This document shows, piece by piece, positions 31,719-39,626 of a stretch of DNA of 46,591 bases. Position 1 is the first letter of the stretch. Each line of letters begins with the position of its first letter. The stretch is from Oscillospiraceae bacterium (GTDB lineage: Bacteria > Bacillota > Clostridia > Oscillospirales > Ruminococcaceae). Where the stretch lies: positions 1-46,591 of the forward strand of contig JAQVCU010000009.1 in the NCBI GenBank assembly GCA_028689635.1. The letters are read 5' to 3'. The position numbers were made by a program, and so were the translations under genes. The notes under the pieces are model-generated. The model worked only from the letters and a program-made list of their open reading frames with translations. It had not been told where the DNA came from and did no database searches.

Positions 31719-32363
31719 ATGGTGGATACGATCGTGTTTATCGGTGAGATTATGGGGACGGCGGCCTTCGCCCTGTTCGGCGCCATGGTGGCGGTGGAGC
31801 GGCGGATGGATCTGCTGGGGGTGTTGCTGCTGGCTATCACTACGGCGGTGGGCGGCGGGATCATCCGGGACCTTCTGCTGGGGGCCACGCCCCCCCTGGC
31901 CCTGCAAAACCCGTTTTTTATCCTGATCGCCGTGGCGGTGGCGCTGCTGGTGTTTGGGGTGCAGCTGCGCAAAAACCTTGCCCAGGACGGAAAATTTGCC
32001 CGGCGGCTTTACGCCTTGGCGATTTTTGGCGATACCCTGGGGCTGGCGGTGTTTACGGTGACGGGGGTCAACCGCTCCATCGCCCTGGGCTATGGGGAAA
32101 ACGCCTTCCTTTCTATTTTCGTCGGGGTGCTTACCGGCGTGGGGGGCGGCGTGATGCGGGACGTTATGGCTTCCCGCATCCCCATGATCCTGCGCCGGGA
32201 GATCTATGCGGTGGCGTCCCTGGCGGGCGGGGTGCTGTATTATTACCTTTACCGCTGGGCCGGGGAGTATATTGCCCTGTTCTGCGGCGCTGCGGTGATC
32301 GTGGCGGTGCGGACCGTGGCGGTGCGTTACCAGCTCAATCTGCCGGTGGCGCGGTCAAAATAG
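31719..32363 (+). CDS. TRIC/UPF0126-family membrane protein
   Basis: This 214-residue protein has six to seven hydrophobic segments arranged as two similar halves. Each half has the family glycine motif: ITTAVGGGIIRDLLLG and LTGVGGGVMRDVM. Bacterial members have been described as trimeric cation channels or glycine transporters. ATG 31719 is preceded by GGGAGGA; the frame is open to 31614 through the rplL terminator, which cannot be coding. It may head a short run with the HAD gene 15 bases downstream. Confidence 0.82.
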   Translation: MVDTIVFIGEIMGTAAFALFGAMVAVERRMDLLGVLLLAITTAVGGGIIRDLLLGATPPLALQNPFFILIAVAVALLVFGVQLRKNLAQDGKFARRLYALAIFGDTLGLAVFTVTGVNRSIALGYGENAFLSIFVGVLTGVGGGVMRDVMASRIPMILRREIYAVASLAGGVLYYYLYRWAGEYIALFCGAAVIVAVRTVAVRYQLNLPVARSK

Positions 32364-32377
32364 AAGGAGAAGCAAAG

Positions 32378-33172
32378 ATGATCCGAGCGGCTTTTTTTGA
32401 CGTGGACGGAACGCTGATCGGCCGGGGCCGGCCCGGCGTGGTGGAAAGCGCGGCGCGGGCCCTGAGCCGCCTGAAGGAGAAAAAGATCCGTCTTTATCTG
32501 GCCACGGGGCGGCACTGGCAGGATCTTGACGTGTTGGGGAGCTGTCGGGAGCTGTTCGACGGCTTTTTGACTATGAACGGCGGCTACTGCCGTTTGGCGG
32601 ACGGCACGGTCTTTTTTAGGAATCCATTGGATCCCGGAGATATTGCGGCGGCGGTGGAATATCTGCTTCGCACCCCCCTGCCGGTGATGTTCCGGGAAGA
32701 GGAACGCCGCTATTTCAGCTGCCTGAACGAGACCGTCCGGCGCATCGGCGCCGGGATCCCCCGGCAGGGCCGGGTGGAGGATATCCGGCAGGCCTTGGGA
32801 CGGGAGGTGTTCCAGCTCTGCCCCTATGGCAACGAAGCGGAAATCGCGGGGCTGATGGCGGTGATGCCGCATTGCCAGTCTGTCCGCTGGAACGAGTTCG
32901 GCGTGGACGTGGTGCCCAAAGAGGGCGGGAAGGACGCCGGGATCCGGGCGGCGCTGGCGCTGACGGGCGTGAGGCCGGAGGAGGCCGCCGCGTTTGGCGA
33001 CGGGGAAAACGACGAATCCATGCTCCGTTTTGCGGGGATCGGCGTCGCCATGGGCAACGCGCCGGAACGGGTAAAGCGCGCGGCGGATTATGTGGCGCCC
33101 CCTGTGGATGAGGACGGCCTGGCCCAGGCCCTGTGCGGCCTGGGGCTTTTAGAAGAAAAAGATATTTTTTAA
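32378..33172 (+). CDS. Cof-type HAD-IIB hydrolase
   Basis: This 264-residue sugar-phosphate or cofactor phosphatase has FFDVDGTLIGRG (nucleophile Asp, residues 5-14), YLATGRHWQDL, the cap domain in the middle, and the late motif AAFGDGENDESMLRFAGIGVAMGNAPERVK. The substrate is unknown. AGAAGGAG precedes the ATG. Confidence 0.85.
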   Translation: MIRAAFFDVDGTLIGRGRPGVVESAARALSRLKEKKIRLYLATGRHWQDLDVLGSCRELFDGFLTMNGGYCRLADGTVFFRNPLDPGDIAAAVEYLLRTPLPVMFREEERRYFSCLNETVRRIGAGIPRQGRVEDIRQALGREVFQLCPYGNEAEIAGLMAVMPHCQSVRWNEFGVDVVPKEGGKDAGIRAALALTGVRPEEAAAFGDGENDESMLRFAGIGVAMGNAPERVKRAADYVAPPVDEDGLAQALCGLGLLEEKDIF

Positions 33173-33273
33173 GGCTGTTTTTCCGGAAAGCTTTTCCAGG
33201 TGTTTTGCGCCCCGGCACGGGCATATTAAGAAAGCGGTGAAAGCCGCGGCCGTGCAGAGACGGGCGGTGAAGG

Positions 33274-33936
33274 ATGAAGAAGTTTTGCGCAGTCTGCGCC
33301 GCCCTGCTGGCCTTTGGCCTGTGGGGCATGGCGGCCAGCGCCCTGGGCGAGGCGGAATACCTGACCATCGAGCGGGAGGTAGAGGAGGAGAACGTCTCCT
33401 TTTCATACCGTTATCCCAAAGTGGTGCAGGCGAAAACGCCCCAGGCGCAGAGCCTCTTCAACGCGATGTTCCGGGAATACGGAGAGTGGAGCGCGTGCGA
33501 GGCCCTGCGCAGGGGCCAAAAATCCGCAGGCCCCATAACGGGCAGCTTGGATTTTCGGGTGGGATACAACACGCCGGCGCTTTTGAGCGTCGTGTTTATC
33601 ACCCGGATAGATGGGGAACAACCCCGGGCCCACAGCCTGAACCTGGATGGGGAGAGCGGCCGCACCGTGCGGCTGTGCGATCTTTTCCAGGGGGAGGAGC
33701 AGCGACGGGCCGCTGCCGCGCTTTTTGCGCGGGCGGCCCAGGGCAGGAAACTGCCGGAGGAGCTGTGTGGGAAACTGGGCGTTTTCCGAAACAATCAGCC
33801 CTATTACCTGACAGGAACGGAACTGGTCCTTTTGCTGGAGCGGGGAGAGGCCTTCCCCGGCGAAACGGGGACCATGGAATTGGCCCTGAAAAAGACGGAT
33901 CTCGGCGCGCTTTTGCAGCGGCGATACCAAAACTGA
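33274..33936 (+). CDS. Secreted protein resembling the RsiV/DUF3298 family
   Basis: This 220-residue protein has a signal peptide (MKKFCAVCAALLAFGLWGMAASALG). Residues 25-220 resemble the extracytoplasmic DUF4163/DUF3298 region (SFSYRYPKVVQAKTPQAQSLFNAMF; SVVFITRIDGEQPRAHSLNLDGESGRTVRLCDLFQ). In B. subtilis this region is the lysozyme-sensing part of the anti-sigma factor RsiV. Here there is no anti-sigma domain, but a sigma/anti-sigma pair starts just downstream. A linked cell-envelope sensing role is possible but unproven. Confidence 0.6.
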   Translation: MKKFCAVCAALLAFGLWGMAASALGEAEYLTIEREVEEENVSFSYRYPKVVQAKTPQAQSLFNAMFREYGEWSACEALRRGQKSAGPITGSLDFRVGYNTPALLSVVFITRIDGEQPRAHSLNLDGESGRTVRLCDLFQGEEQRRAAAALFARAAQGRKLPEELCGKLGVFRNNQPYYLTGTELVLLLERGEAFPGETGTMELALKKTDLGALLQRRYQN

Positions 33937-33949
33937 TTCTGCGCGGTGC

Positions 33950-33978
33950 GGCGGGCCAGACGGCCCGCCAGTTTTTTT
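33950..33978 (+). terminator. Terminator before the sigma-factor gene
   Basis: GGCGGGCC (33950-33957) and GGCCCGCC (33962-33969) are followed by a T run. The sigma factor therefore needs its own promoter. Confidence 0.85.
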
Positions 33979-34001
33979 GAAAGAAAAAGCGTTCCTTTTT
34001 T

Positions 34002-34027
34002 TGTAACGAAAGGCCGGCTGGGCCGTT
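34002..34027 (+). promoter_or_regulatory. ECF-sigma-type autoregulatory promoter
   Basis: TGTAAC (34002-34007), a 16-bp spacer and CGTT (34024-34027) match the general ECF pattern (AAC at -35, CGT at -10), close to the B. subtilis SigX type. It lies directly upstream of the sigma-factor gene, where autoregulation is usual. The transcript would begin close to the ribosome site at 34037. Confidence 0.5.
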
Positions 34028-34052
34028 TCATGGGCAAGGAGGTGAAAAGGGC

Positions 34053-34547
34053 TTGGAGGATTTTGAAGAGATATACCGCCGGTGCGCCGTCCCGGTCAAA
34101 AAATATGTGATGACGCTTTGCCGGAACGAGAGTTTGGCCGAGGATGTGACGGCGGATACCTTCTGTAAGGCGCTGCGGCATATCGACAGCTTTGACCCAA
34201 ACACCCGGGTGTTGACATGGCTTTGCGCCATAGCGAAGAATACATATTTGGATTATATCCGGCGCAGGGAATATCAAAACCTGCCCTTGACCCCGGAAAT
34301 GGAGCCCCCGACCCCGCCGGAAAACGGGCCGGAGGAGGAATGCCAGCGGCGGCAGGGACAGCTGGATCTGTACCGGAACATCCAGAAGCTGGGGAGCGGA
34401 TACCGCGACGTCCTGTATTTGAGGGCGTTTGCGGGGCTCTCCTTCCGGGAGATCGGCGATGTGTTGGGAAAAAGCGAAAACTGGGCCCGAGTAACCTTCT
34501 ATCGTGGGAAAAACCAGCTGAAAGGAATGATGAAGGATGAGGTATGA
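34053..34547 (+). CDS. ECF-type RNA polymerase sigma factor
   Basis: This 164-residue sigma-70 group 4 protein has region 2 (LAEDVTADTFCKALRHIDSF, then VLTWLCAIAKNTYLDYIRRREY) and region 4 with a helix-turn-helix (YRDVLYLRAFAGLSFREIGDVLGKSENWARVTFYRGKNQL). TTG 34053 is the start, with AAGGAGGTG seven bases upstream. The stop overlaps the next gene by 11 bases, so translation is coupled to the anti-sigma factor. Confidence 0.87.
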   Translation: MEDFEEIYRRCAVPVKKYVMTLCRNESLAEDVTADTFCKALRHIDSFDPNTRVLTWLCAIAKNTYLDYIRRREYQNLPLTPEMEPPTPPENGPEEECQRRQGQLDLYRNIQKLGSGYRDVLYLRAFAGLSFREIGDVLGKSENWARVTFYRGKNQLKGMMKDEV

Positions 34548-35280
34548 TCTGCCCTGTGAGATCGTGCAGGATCTGCTGCCCAATTACGTTGAGGGGCTGA
34601 CCGGGGAAAATACGGCGGAATCTGTCCGGACACATTTGGAGGACTGCGAGAGCTGCCGCGCCCAATGGGAGGCCATGAAAGCGCCCTATCAGGAACCAAA
34701 GGCCGAAAACGGGGACGGCAAGCTGCTGCAGAAAATCAAAAAAAGGCTCAACCGCCGGGTGGTGGCCGTGTCCGCGGCGGTGGCCCTGGTGTTGGCGGCG
34801 GCTCTTTGGGCCGCTACCCAGGCGCCGCTGCGACCGGTGCCGGTGGAGGAGCTCCGGATCTCGGCGGAGGTCTATGACCTGAAGCAGCAGGCCCAGCTGG
34901 CCGCCGCGGGAAACGGGGAAAGCGTCGTCATCCGCGCCGGGGAGGGCGAAGAGGTGGAGTACACTGTCACCATCCCAGAATACAGCGTCAATTTCCTCTG
35001 TTCCGATGAGCTAATGGAGCAGAATCAGTACGTCGCGGTCTACCGCATCAGCTCCCCCTATCAGCTCCGCCGGCTGAAAACGGAAATACGGGAGGAGGGC
35101 GGCCGCCAGATCCTCTATCTTTCCGAAGCCAAAACAGCCCTTCTGTTCGGCAAGTTTTCCACCGGCAGATATGAGGAAGTGAGCCTGAGCTTCGGCACCC
35201 TGGACGAAGTGGTTTATCAGTCGCCGGACGGCACACAAACGGTGCTCTGGACGCCGAAAACGGCACAGCCTGGGGCATAA
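34537..35280 (+). CDS. Membrane anti-sigma factor with zinc-finger (ZAS-like) domain
   Basis: Of its 247 residues, 1-45 form an anti-sigma zinc-finger region (CEIVQDLLPNYVEGLTGENT, then HLEDCESC with His-x3-Cys-x2-Cys). A single membrane segment (VVAVSAAVALVLAAALWAAT, about 69-88) leads to a 150-residue extracytoplasmic domain with no recognised family. The layout predicts that it holds the sigma factor at the membrane until a surface signal inactivates it. Confidence 0.8.
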   Translation: MRYDLPCEIVQDLLPNYVEGLTGENTAESVRTHLEDCESCRAQWEAMKAPYQEPKAENGDGKLLQKIKKRLNRRVVAVSAAVALVLAAALWAATQAPLRPVPVEELRISAEVYDLKQQAQLAAAGNGESVVIRAGEGEEVEYTVTIPEYSVNFLCSDELMEQNQYVAVYRISSPYQLRRLKTEIREEGGRQILYLSEAKTALLFGKFSTGRYEEVSLSFGTLDEVVYQSPDGTQTVLWTPKTAQPGA

Positions 35281-35292
35281 AACCGGGGATAT

Positions 35293-35329
35293 AAAAAAGA
35301 AGGCCTTCCATGGAAGGCCTTCTTTTTTT
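35293..35329. terminator. Bidirectional terminator
   Basis: AAAAGAAGGCCTTCCA and TGGAAGGCCTTCTTTT form a perfect palindromic stem with A and T tracts. It ends the anti-sigma gene and the convergent HAD gene. Confidence 0.92.
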
Positions 35330-35337
35330 GCGTTTGG

Positions 35338-35964
35338 CTACAGCCCCAGCAGGGCGGGGATCTCCGCCGGGCTGCGGATAAGATAGGTACAGGGGATGAC
35401 GTCATCCCGCTGAACGCCCCAGGTGGCCAGGGCGGCGTCCGTGCCGGAGGCGCGGCACATGGACATGTCATAGGGGCTGTCGCCGACATAAAGCACCTGG
35501 CTGGGAAGGGCGCCAGTGAGGGAGAGGTAGCGCAGCATGGGCTCCGGATCCGGCTTGTGGCGCAGGGTATCCTCCGAGCAGACGGCGACGTCAAAGAATG
35601 CGGCGATGGGGAGACGGGAAAACCCTTCTTCAAAGGCCTTTCTGGTTTTGGAGGTGACAAGGCCCAGGGAAAGCCCGAGATCTCGCAGCTGCCCGAGGGT
35701 CTCCTCCAATCCGTCAAACACCCGGATACCCCCGGAAATTTCATCGTAATAGCGCCCGAGGGCCTCAAAAGCCTCCTCCACATCGGCAAAGCCCATGCGC
35801 CCTAAGGTGACCCGTTCCGGGATCCCCAGGATGCCGGTGAGCTCCCGCAAAGACTTTTCCTGGCCAAAGCGTTCCCGAAGCAGCCGCTGCATGGCCAACA
35901 GATATGGCCCATTGGTGTCGATCAAGGTGCCGTCAATATCAAACACAACGTGGCGATACCGCAA
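35338..35964 (-). CDS. HAD-IA family phosphatase (phosphoglycolate phosphatase/PgmB-like)
   Basis: This 208-residue HAD hydrolase has VVFDIDGTLIDTNGPY (nucleophile and acid/base Asp), an alpha-helical cap, VTSKTRKAFEEG, HKPDPEPML and VLYVGDSPYDMSMCRASG. The substrate is not predictable: phosphoglycolate, pyrophosphate or a sugar phosphate. TTG 35964 is the start, with GGGAGG eight bases upstream. Confidence 0.83.
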   Translation of the reverse strand: MRYRHVVFDIDGTLIDTNGPYLLAMQRLLRERFGQEKSLRELTGILGIPERVTLGRMGFADVEEAFEALGRYYDEISGGIRVFDGLEETLGQLRDLGLSLGLVTSKTRKAFEEGFSRLPIAAFFDVAVCSEDTLRHKPDPEPMLRYLSLTGALPSQVLYVGDSPYDMSMCRASGTDAALATWGVQRDDVIPCTYLIRSPAEIPALLGL

Positions 35965-36088
35965 GATCCCCGCCTCCCGCCCGCCTTTCCGGCGGCAAAA
36001 TCAATTTTTGGGGTTTTCGCCGCAAGGGACGGCAAAACCTGGATGACTTTTATCTTACCACAGCGGGACGGCGGGGGCAAGGGGCGGT

Positions 36089-38293
36089 TCAGCCCGCCCC
36101 TTTGGGCCGCCGCGGGGCAGGGCTTTCCCCGGCGGAAAAATAGGCTTCCAGGGATCGGGTGGGGTCGAAGCCCTCCGCCGCCACCTGGGGCAGCGCCTGG
36201 GCATAGGGGGCGGGGCTTTCTTCGGGGGAGAGTTCGGCGGCGGCCAGGCTGGAAAGGCTGTCGTAGACCTGGACGATGCGGTTCCAGGTGCTCTGGCCGA
36301 TGACGCCGTCGGCCGCAAGGCCAAACTGGCGCTGAAAGGCCGTGACGGCGCTGCGGGTAGCGGCGCCGTAGATGCCGTCTACCGTCAGGCGGGGGATGCT
36401 GGAATAGGAGCCGCCGATGTAGTTGAGATAGCGCTGCATCTTCACCACATTGGCCCCGGAGGAACCCAGGCGCAGAGGCGTGCCGGGGTAAGCGTCGGAG
36501 CCTCCGGCGGAGAGCTCTCCCGCCACAGCGCACAGGCGCTGCCAGGTGGCGCGTCCGGCAACGCCGTCCTCCGTCAGGCCGAATTGGCGCTGGAAGGCGG
36601 CTACAGCGCGGCGGGTATCCTGGCCGAAGATGCCGTCGGAGACCACTTTGGGGATATCTGGATAATAATCGGCGACAAAGCTTAGCCAGGACTGAAGGAC
36701 GCTCACATCCCGACCAAAGCTGCCTACGCGCAGGGGCGTGCCGGGGTAAGCGGGGCAGTTTGCGGTGACGCCGGGCAGCTGGACCACCAGCTCCAGGTAG
36801 AGCTTGTAGAGTTTATCCCAGGTGGCGCGGCCAACGACGCCGTCGACGGTGAGACCAAACTGCCGCTGGAAGGCCCGGACGGCGGCGGTGGTGGCGGGGC
36901 CGAACACGCCGTCTACTTCCACGGCGGGCACCGCGTTATAAAAGCGGTTGATGGTGCTTAGATAGAACTGGACGATGGAAACGCCGACGCCACGGGAACC
37001 TTCCCGCAGGGCGTTGCCGGGATAACTGCCCGCGTCGGTGGGCAGGTTTTCATTTTCCGCGCCCAACTCCGCCAGTTTGGTGACCGAGACAAAGATATAG
37101 GAGAGGCGGTACCAGGTGGCCTTGCCCACCACACCGTCGGCGGTGAGGCTGAAGATGCGCTGGAAGGCGCGCACAGCGTTTTCGGTGGAAGCGCCGAACA
37201 CGCCGTCCACCGTGACGCTGCCAATCAGCGGATAGTTTCGGGAGACGCGGTTGAGCTCGGACTGGAGGATGCGCACATACACGCCGGAGGAACCCAGGCG
37301 CAGGGGAGAGCCGGGGTAGGATTGGGGGATCGACTGGATGTTGTTGGTCTCCAAAAGCTCGATGCCGCTGCCGTAATAATAGCGCAGGATGCCTAAGGGG
37401 GTGTAGCCCTGGTTGGCCAGATCCACAGTGCCCCACTGCTTGAGTCCGGGGCAGGTCACCTGCCGGCCGTCGCAGTATTCGGTAAAAAACGGCCCCTGGG
37501 AGCCGACGCGGCTAACATAGACGTTGAAGATCTCATCGAAAATACGGCTGATATTTTCAAAAATATTGCGCCCTTTGACAAACTTTTGGTCGTACTGGGT
37601 AGAGTTGGTGATCTGGAAGGGATAGCCGCGGCTGGGGTACCATTCGGTGTAGACCCGGTTCAGCGCCAGGGAAACCTGGGCGTAGATGTTGGCGCGGATG
37701 GCGTTTTCCGGCCAGGTGGGATAGATCTCGCTGGAGCAGACGTTTTTGATGTAGTTGGGGAAGGAGACGTAGACATTCTCCGCGCTGGACTGCGGGGAAC
37801 CCAGGTGGACGGCGATCTGGCTGGGGATCACCACCCGCTGCAGTACCAGGGAGGCGAACTCTTTAGGCGGGCAGGCGCCGGTGCAGTCCGCCCGTACCAG
37901 GCTGTGCACCGGGGTCTCAAAGATAAAATCCGCCGGGGCGTCGTAGCTTTCCAGGGCGAAGGGGACCAGCTGGGCCTCCTGCAAGGTGGTTTCCCCCTCA
38001 AAAACCTGCACCTGGCGGATCAGATGGTTGGCAAAGCCGTAGGCTTCGATGGCGACATCGTAGACGCCGTAGGGGACGCCGGTGTAATTTTCTTCCAGGG
38101 AGAGGGCGCGGGGAGGGGTCTCTACCTCGATGGGCACGGTGCGCCCATCGGGATCCACCGGGACGGCGGAGATCAGCTCGGGCCCGGCACAGCTGCCGGA
38201 ACCGCCGGGGCGGTGGATCCGGACGATGGCGTTGGTCACCGGGCGGGCCTCCCGGGCGGTAAAAAGTTGTACGACGATGGAACCTGTACTCAT
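36089..38293 (-). CDS. SpoIID-like protein with four peptidoglycan-binding repeats
   Basis: This is a 734-residue modular protein. Residues 1-115 look like a carboxypeptidase-regulatory beta sandwich (VVQLFTAREARPVTNAIVRIH). Residues 155-320 resemble SpoIID/LytB: NYIKNVCSSEIYPTWPENAIRANIYAQVSLALN keeps the catalytic-type Glu, and YCDGRQVTCPGLKQWG and GYTPLGILRYYYG follow. Then come four peptidoglycan-binding domains starting near 322, 421, 514 and 601, each with YPG, DGVFG/DGIFG, AVRAFQRQFGL and ATW. There is no signal peptide or membrane segment. SpoIID is a spore-related lytic transglycosylase, so a spore-coat or cortex role, or release by lysis, is plausible. Confidence 0.75.
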   Translation of the reverse strand: MSTGSIVVQLFTAREARPVTNAIVRIHRPGGSGSCAGPELISAVPVDPDGRTVPIEVETPPRALSLEENYTGVPYGVYDVAIEAYGFANHLIRQVQVFEGETTLQEAQLVPFALESYDAPADFIFETPVHSLVRADCTGACPPKEFASLVLQRVVIPSQIAVHLGSPQSSAENVYVSFPNYIKNVCSSEIYPTWPENAIRANIYAQVSLALNRVYTEWYPSRGYPFQITNSTQYDQKFVKGRNIFENISRIFDEIFNVYVSRVGSQGPFFTEYCDGRQVTCPGLKQWGTVDLANQGYTPLGILRYYYGSGIELLETNNIQSIPQSYPGSPLRLGSSGVYVRILQSELNRVSRNYPLIGSVTVDGVFGASTENAVRAFQRIFSLTADGVVGKATWYRLSYIFVSVTKLAELGAENENLPTDAGSYPGNALREGSRGVGVSIVQFYLSTINRFYNAVPAVEVDGVFGPATTAAVRAFQRQFGLTVDGVVGRATWDKLYKLYLELVVQLPGVTANCPAYPGTPLRVGSFGRDVSVLQSWLSFVADYYPDIPKVVSDGIFGQDTRRAVAAFQRQFGLTEDGVAGRATWQRLCAVAGELSAGGSDAYPGTPLRLGSSGANVVKMQRYLNYIGGSYSSIPRLTVDGIYGAATRSAVTAFQRQFGLAADGVIGQSTWNRIVQVYDSLSSLAAAELSPEESPAPYAQALPQVAAEGFDPTRSLEAYFSAGESPAPRRPKGAG

Positions 38294-38358
38294 GGGAAAA
38301 CCTCCTTCAGCGGCTTTGGGGCGGATCTTTCCAGTTTATGAAATCGGCGCCGGGCCCG

Positions 38359-39435
38359 TTACCGCCCCAGGCCAAGGCCGAAGGGCAGAGCGCTCATGCG
38401 GGGAGAGCCCAGGCCGGTGCAAAGATCCCATCCGGGCCCCGCCTGATAAAGACGGTTCCCGCCCTGGGTAATATCGTAAAAGTAGGGCTGGGGGACGCGG
38501 TAGGATCCCCCTCCCGCCAGACGGTACAGGCGGGTGGGCGAGAAGCCCCCCGACGTCTGCCGGGAAATGGCGGCCACAGCGGCCCAGGCCACGGCGGAGA
38601 AACTGCTGCCGCCCACAACGCCCCATCCAAAGCCGCCCTGATAGGTAAAGCTGTGGTAGACGGCGACGCCGGCATAGGGGTTTGCCGAAAAGCTGACGTC
38701 CGGGGTGCCGCGAGCGCCGCCGGTCAGGGCCAAAATGCCGGTCATCCGGCGCTGGAAGCCGGGGATGGAAAAATATGCGCTGGGCCCGCCGCCCCCGCCC
38801 GGCCAGGCCGTTTCGCTGACCCTGCGCCCGGCGCCGTTTAATTCCAGAGTAGTGCCGCCCACCGAGAGCACCAGCGGCGAGACGGAGGGGTATACCGGCA
38901 CGGCGGCAACGTCCCCGGCGGCGGCCACAAAAACCGTGTCGGGATAGGCCGAGAAAACGCGCTCCCATTGTGTCTCCCCCGAAAACTCATCCTGGCCCCA
39001 GCTCATGGAGACCACATCCGCCCCGGCAGACGCCGCGTAGGCCGCCGCCTGCATCAGATCTTCAATGCGCCCGGAGGCGGCGAGGACCAGCAGCAGTCTG
39101 GCCTGAGGGGCCAGGGCGTGGGCCCATTCCACGTCCAAAGAGGTCTCCAGCGCCCAGTTTTCCTCCGGGGCAGAGGGGACAAGGCCCATCCGCTCGATGG
39201 TAAGTGTTGCCGGGGGAAGCCCAAAGCGGCGGCTGAAAACCTCCAGATCGGCGCGGATATTGGGCTGGCCGTAGGCGTCGACAAGGGCGATGGTCTGGCC
39301 GCGGCCGCCGGCCGAAGGGGGGAACTGATAAGCAGTCTGGATCTGCTGCGGGGTGTAACCGCCCTGAAAGCTTTGGCTCAGGGGGACGGGGGCGGACACA
39401 AAAGGACGGGCCCGCCGGGAAGAACAGCGGTTCAT
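38359..39435 (-). CDS. Sedolisin (S53-family) serine-carboxyl peptidase lacking a prodomain
   Basis: This 358-residue protein starts almost at the mature S53 fold. The catalytic set is complete: Glu 97 and Asp 101 in ALETSLDVEWAHALAP, Asp 175 in VFVAAAGD, and Ser 278 in VVGGSSFSAVAWAA. The C-terminal calcium site is recognisable (FYDITQGG, AGPGWDLCTGLGSP). Classic sedolisins have a propeptide of about 180 residues and a signal peptide; neither is seen. ATG 39435 has GGGGAGG seven bases upstream, and earlier in-frame starts lack such a site. It is 65 bases upstream of the SpoIID-like gene on the same strand. Confidence 0.82.
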   Translation of the reverse strand: MNRCSSRRARPFVSAPVPLSQSFQGGYTPQQIQTAYQFPPSAGGRGQTIALVDAYGQPNIRADLEVFSRRFGLPPATLTIERMGLVPSAPEENWALETSLDVEWAHALAPQARLLLVLAASGRIEDLMQAAAYAASAGADVVSMSWGQDEFSGETQWERVFSAYPDTVFVAAAGDVAAVPVYPSVSPLVLSVGGTTLELNGAGRRVSETAWPGGGGGPSAYFSIPGFQRRMTGILALTGGARGTPDVSFSANPYAGVAVYHSFTYQGGFGWGVVGGSSFSAVAWAAVAAISRQTSGGFSPTRLYRLAGGGSYRVPQPYFYDITQGGNRLYQAGPGWDLCTGLGSPRMSALPFGLGLGR

Positions 39436-39552
39436 AAAAAAGCCTCCCCTCATTTTCTTCATCATACGAAAAAAATGCGGAGAGGGTGACAGCCCTGTCG
39501 GTCTGCACAATTTCGAAAGGAAAGATTTGTAGGGGCAAATCCCCAAAAAGCT

Positions 39553-39609
39553 TTGACGTTGGGGCGGCGCGGTGTTATGCTTAATAAAGCTGAATACGTT
39601 TTCAAAACG
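39553..39609 (+). promoter_or_regulatory. Promoter with cre-like operator of the acid-sugar dehydratase gene
   Basis: TTGACG (39553-39558), a 17-bp spacer and TATGCT (39576-39581). TGAATACGTTTTCA (39591-39604) matches the CcpA cre consensus TGNAARCGNWWWCA at 13 of 14 positions. The overlapping CGTTTT-C-AAAACG (39597-39609) is a perfect palindrome. It covers the early transcribed region, where a LacI-family protein such as CcpA would block transcription. Confidence 0.6.
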
Positions 39610-39626
39610 AGACGGAGGAAAAGGAA

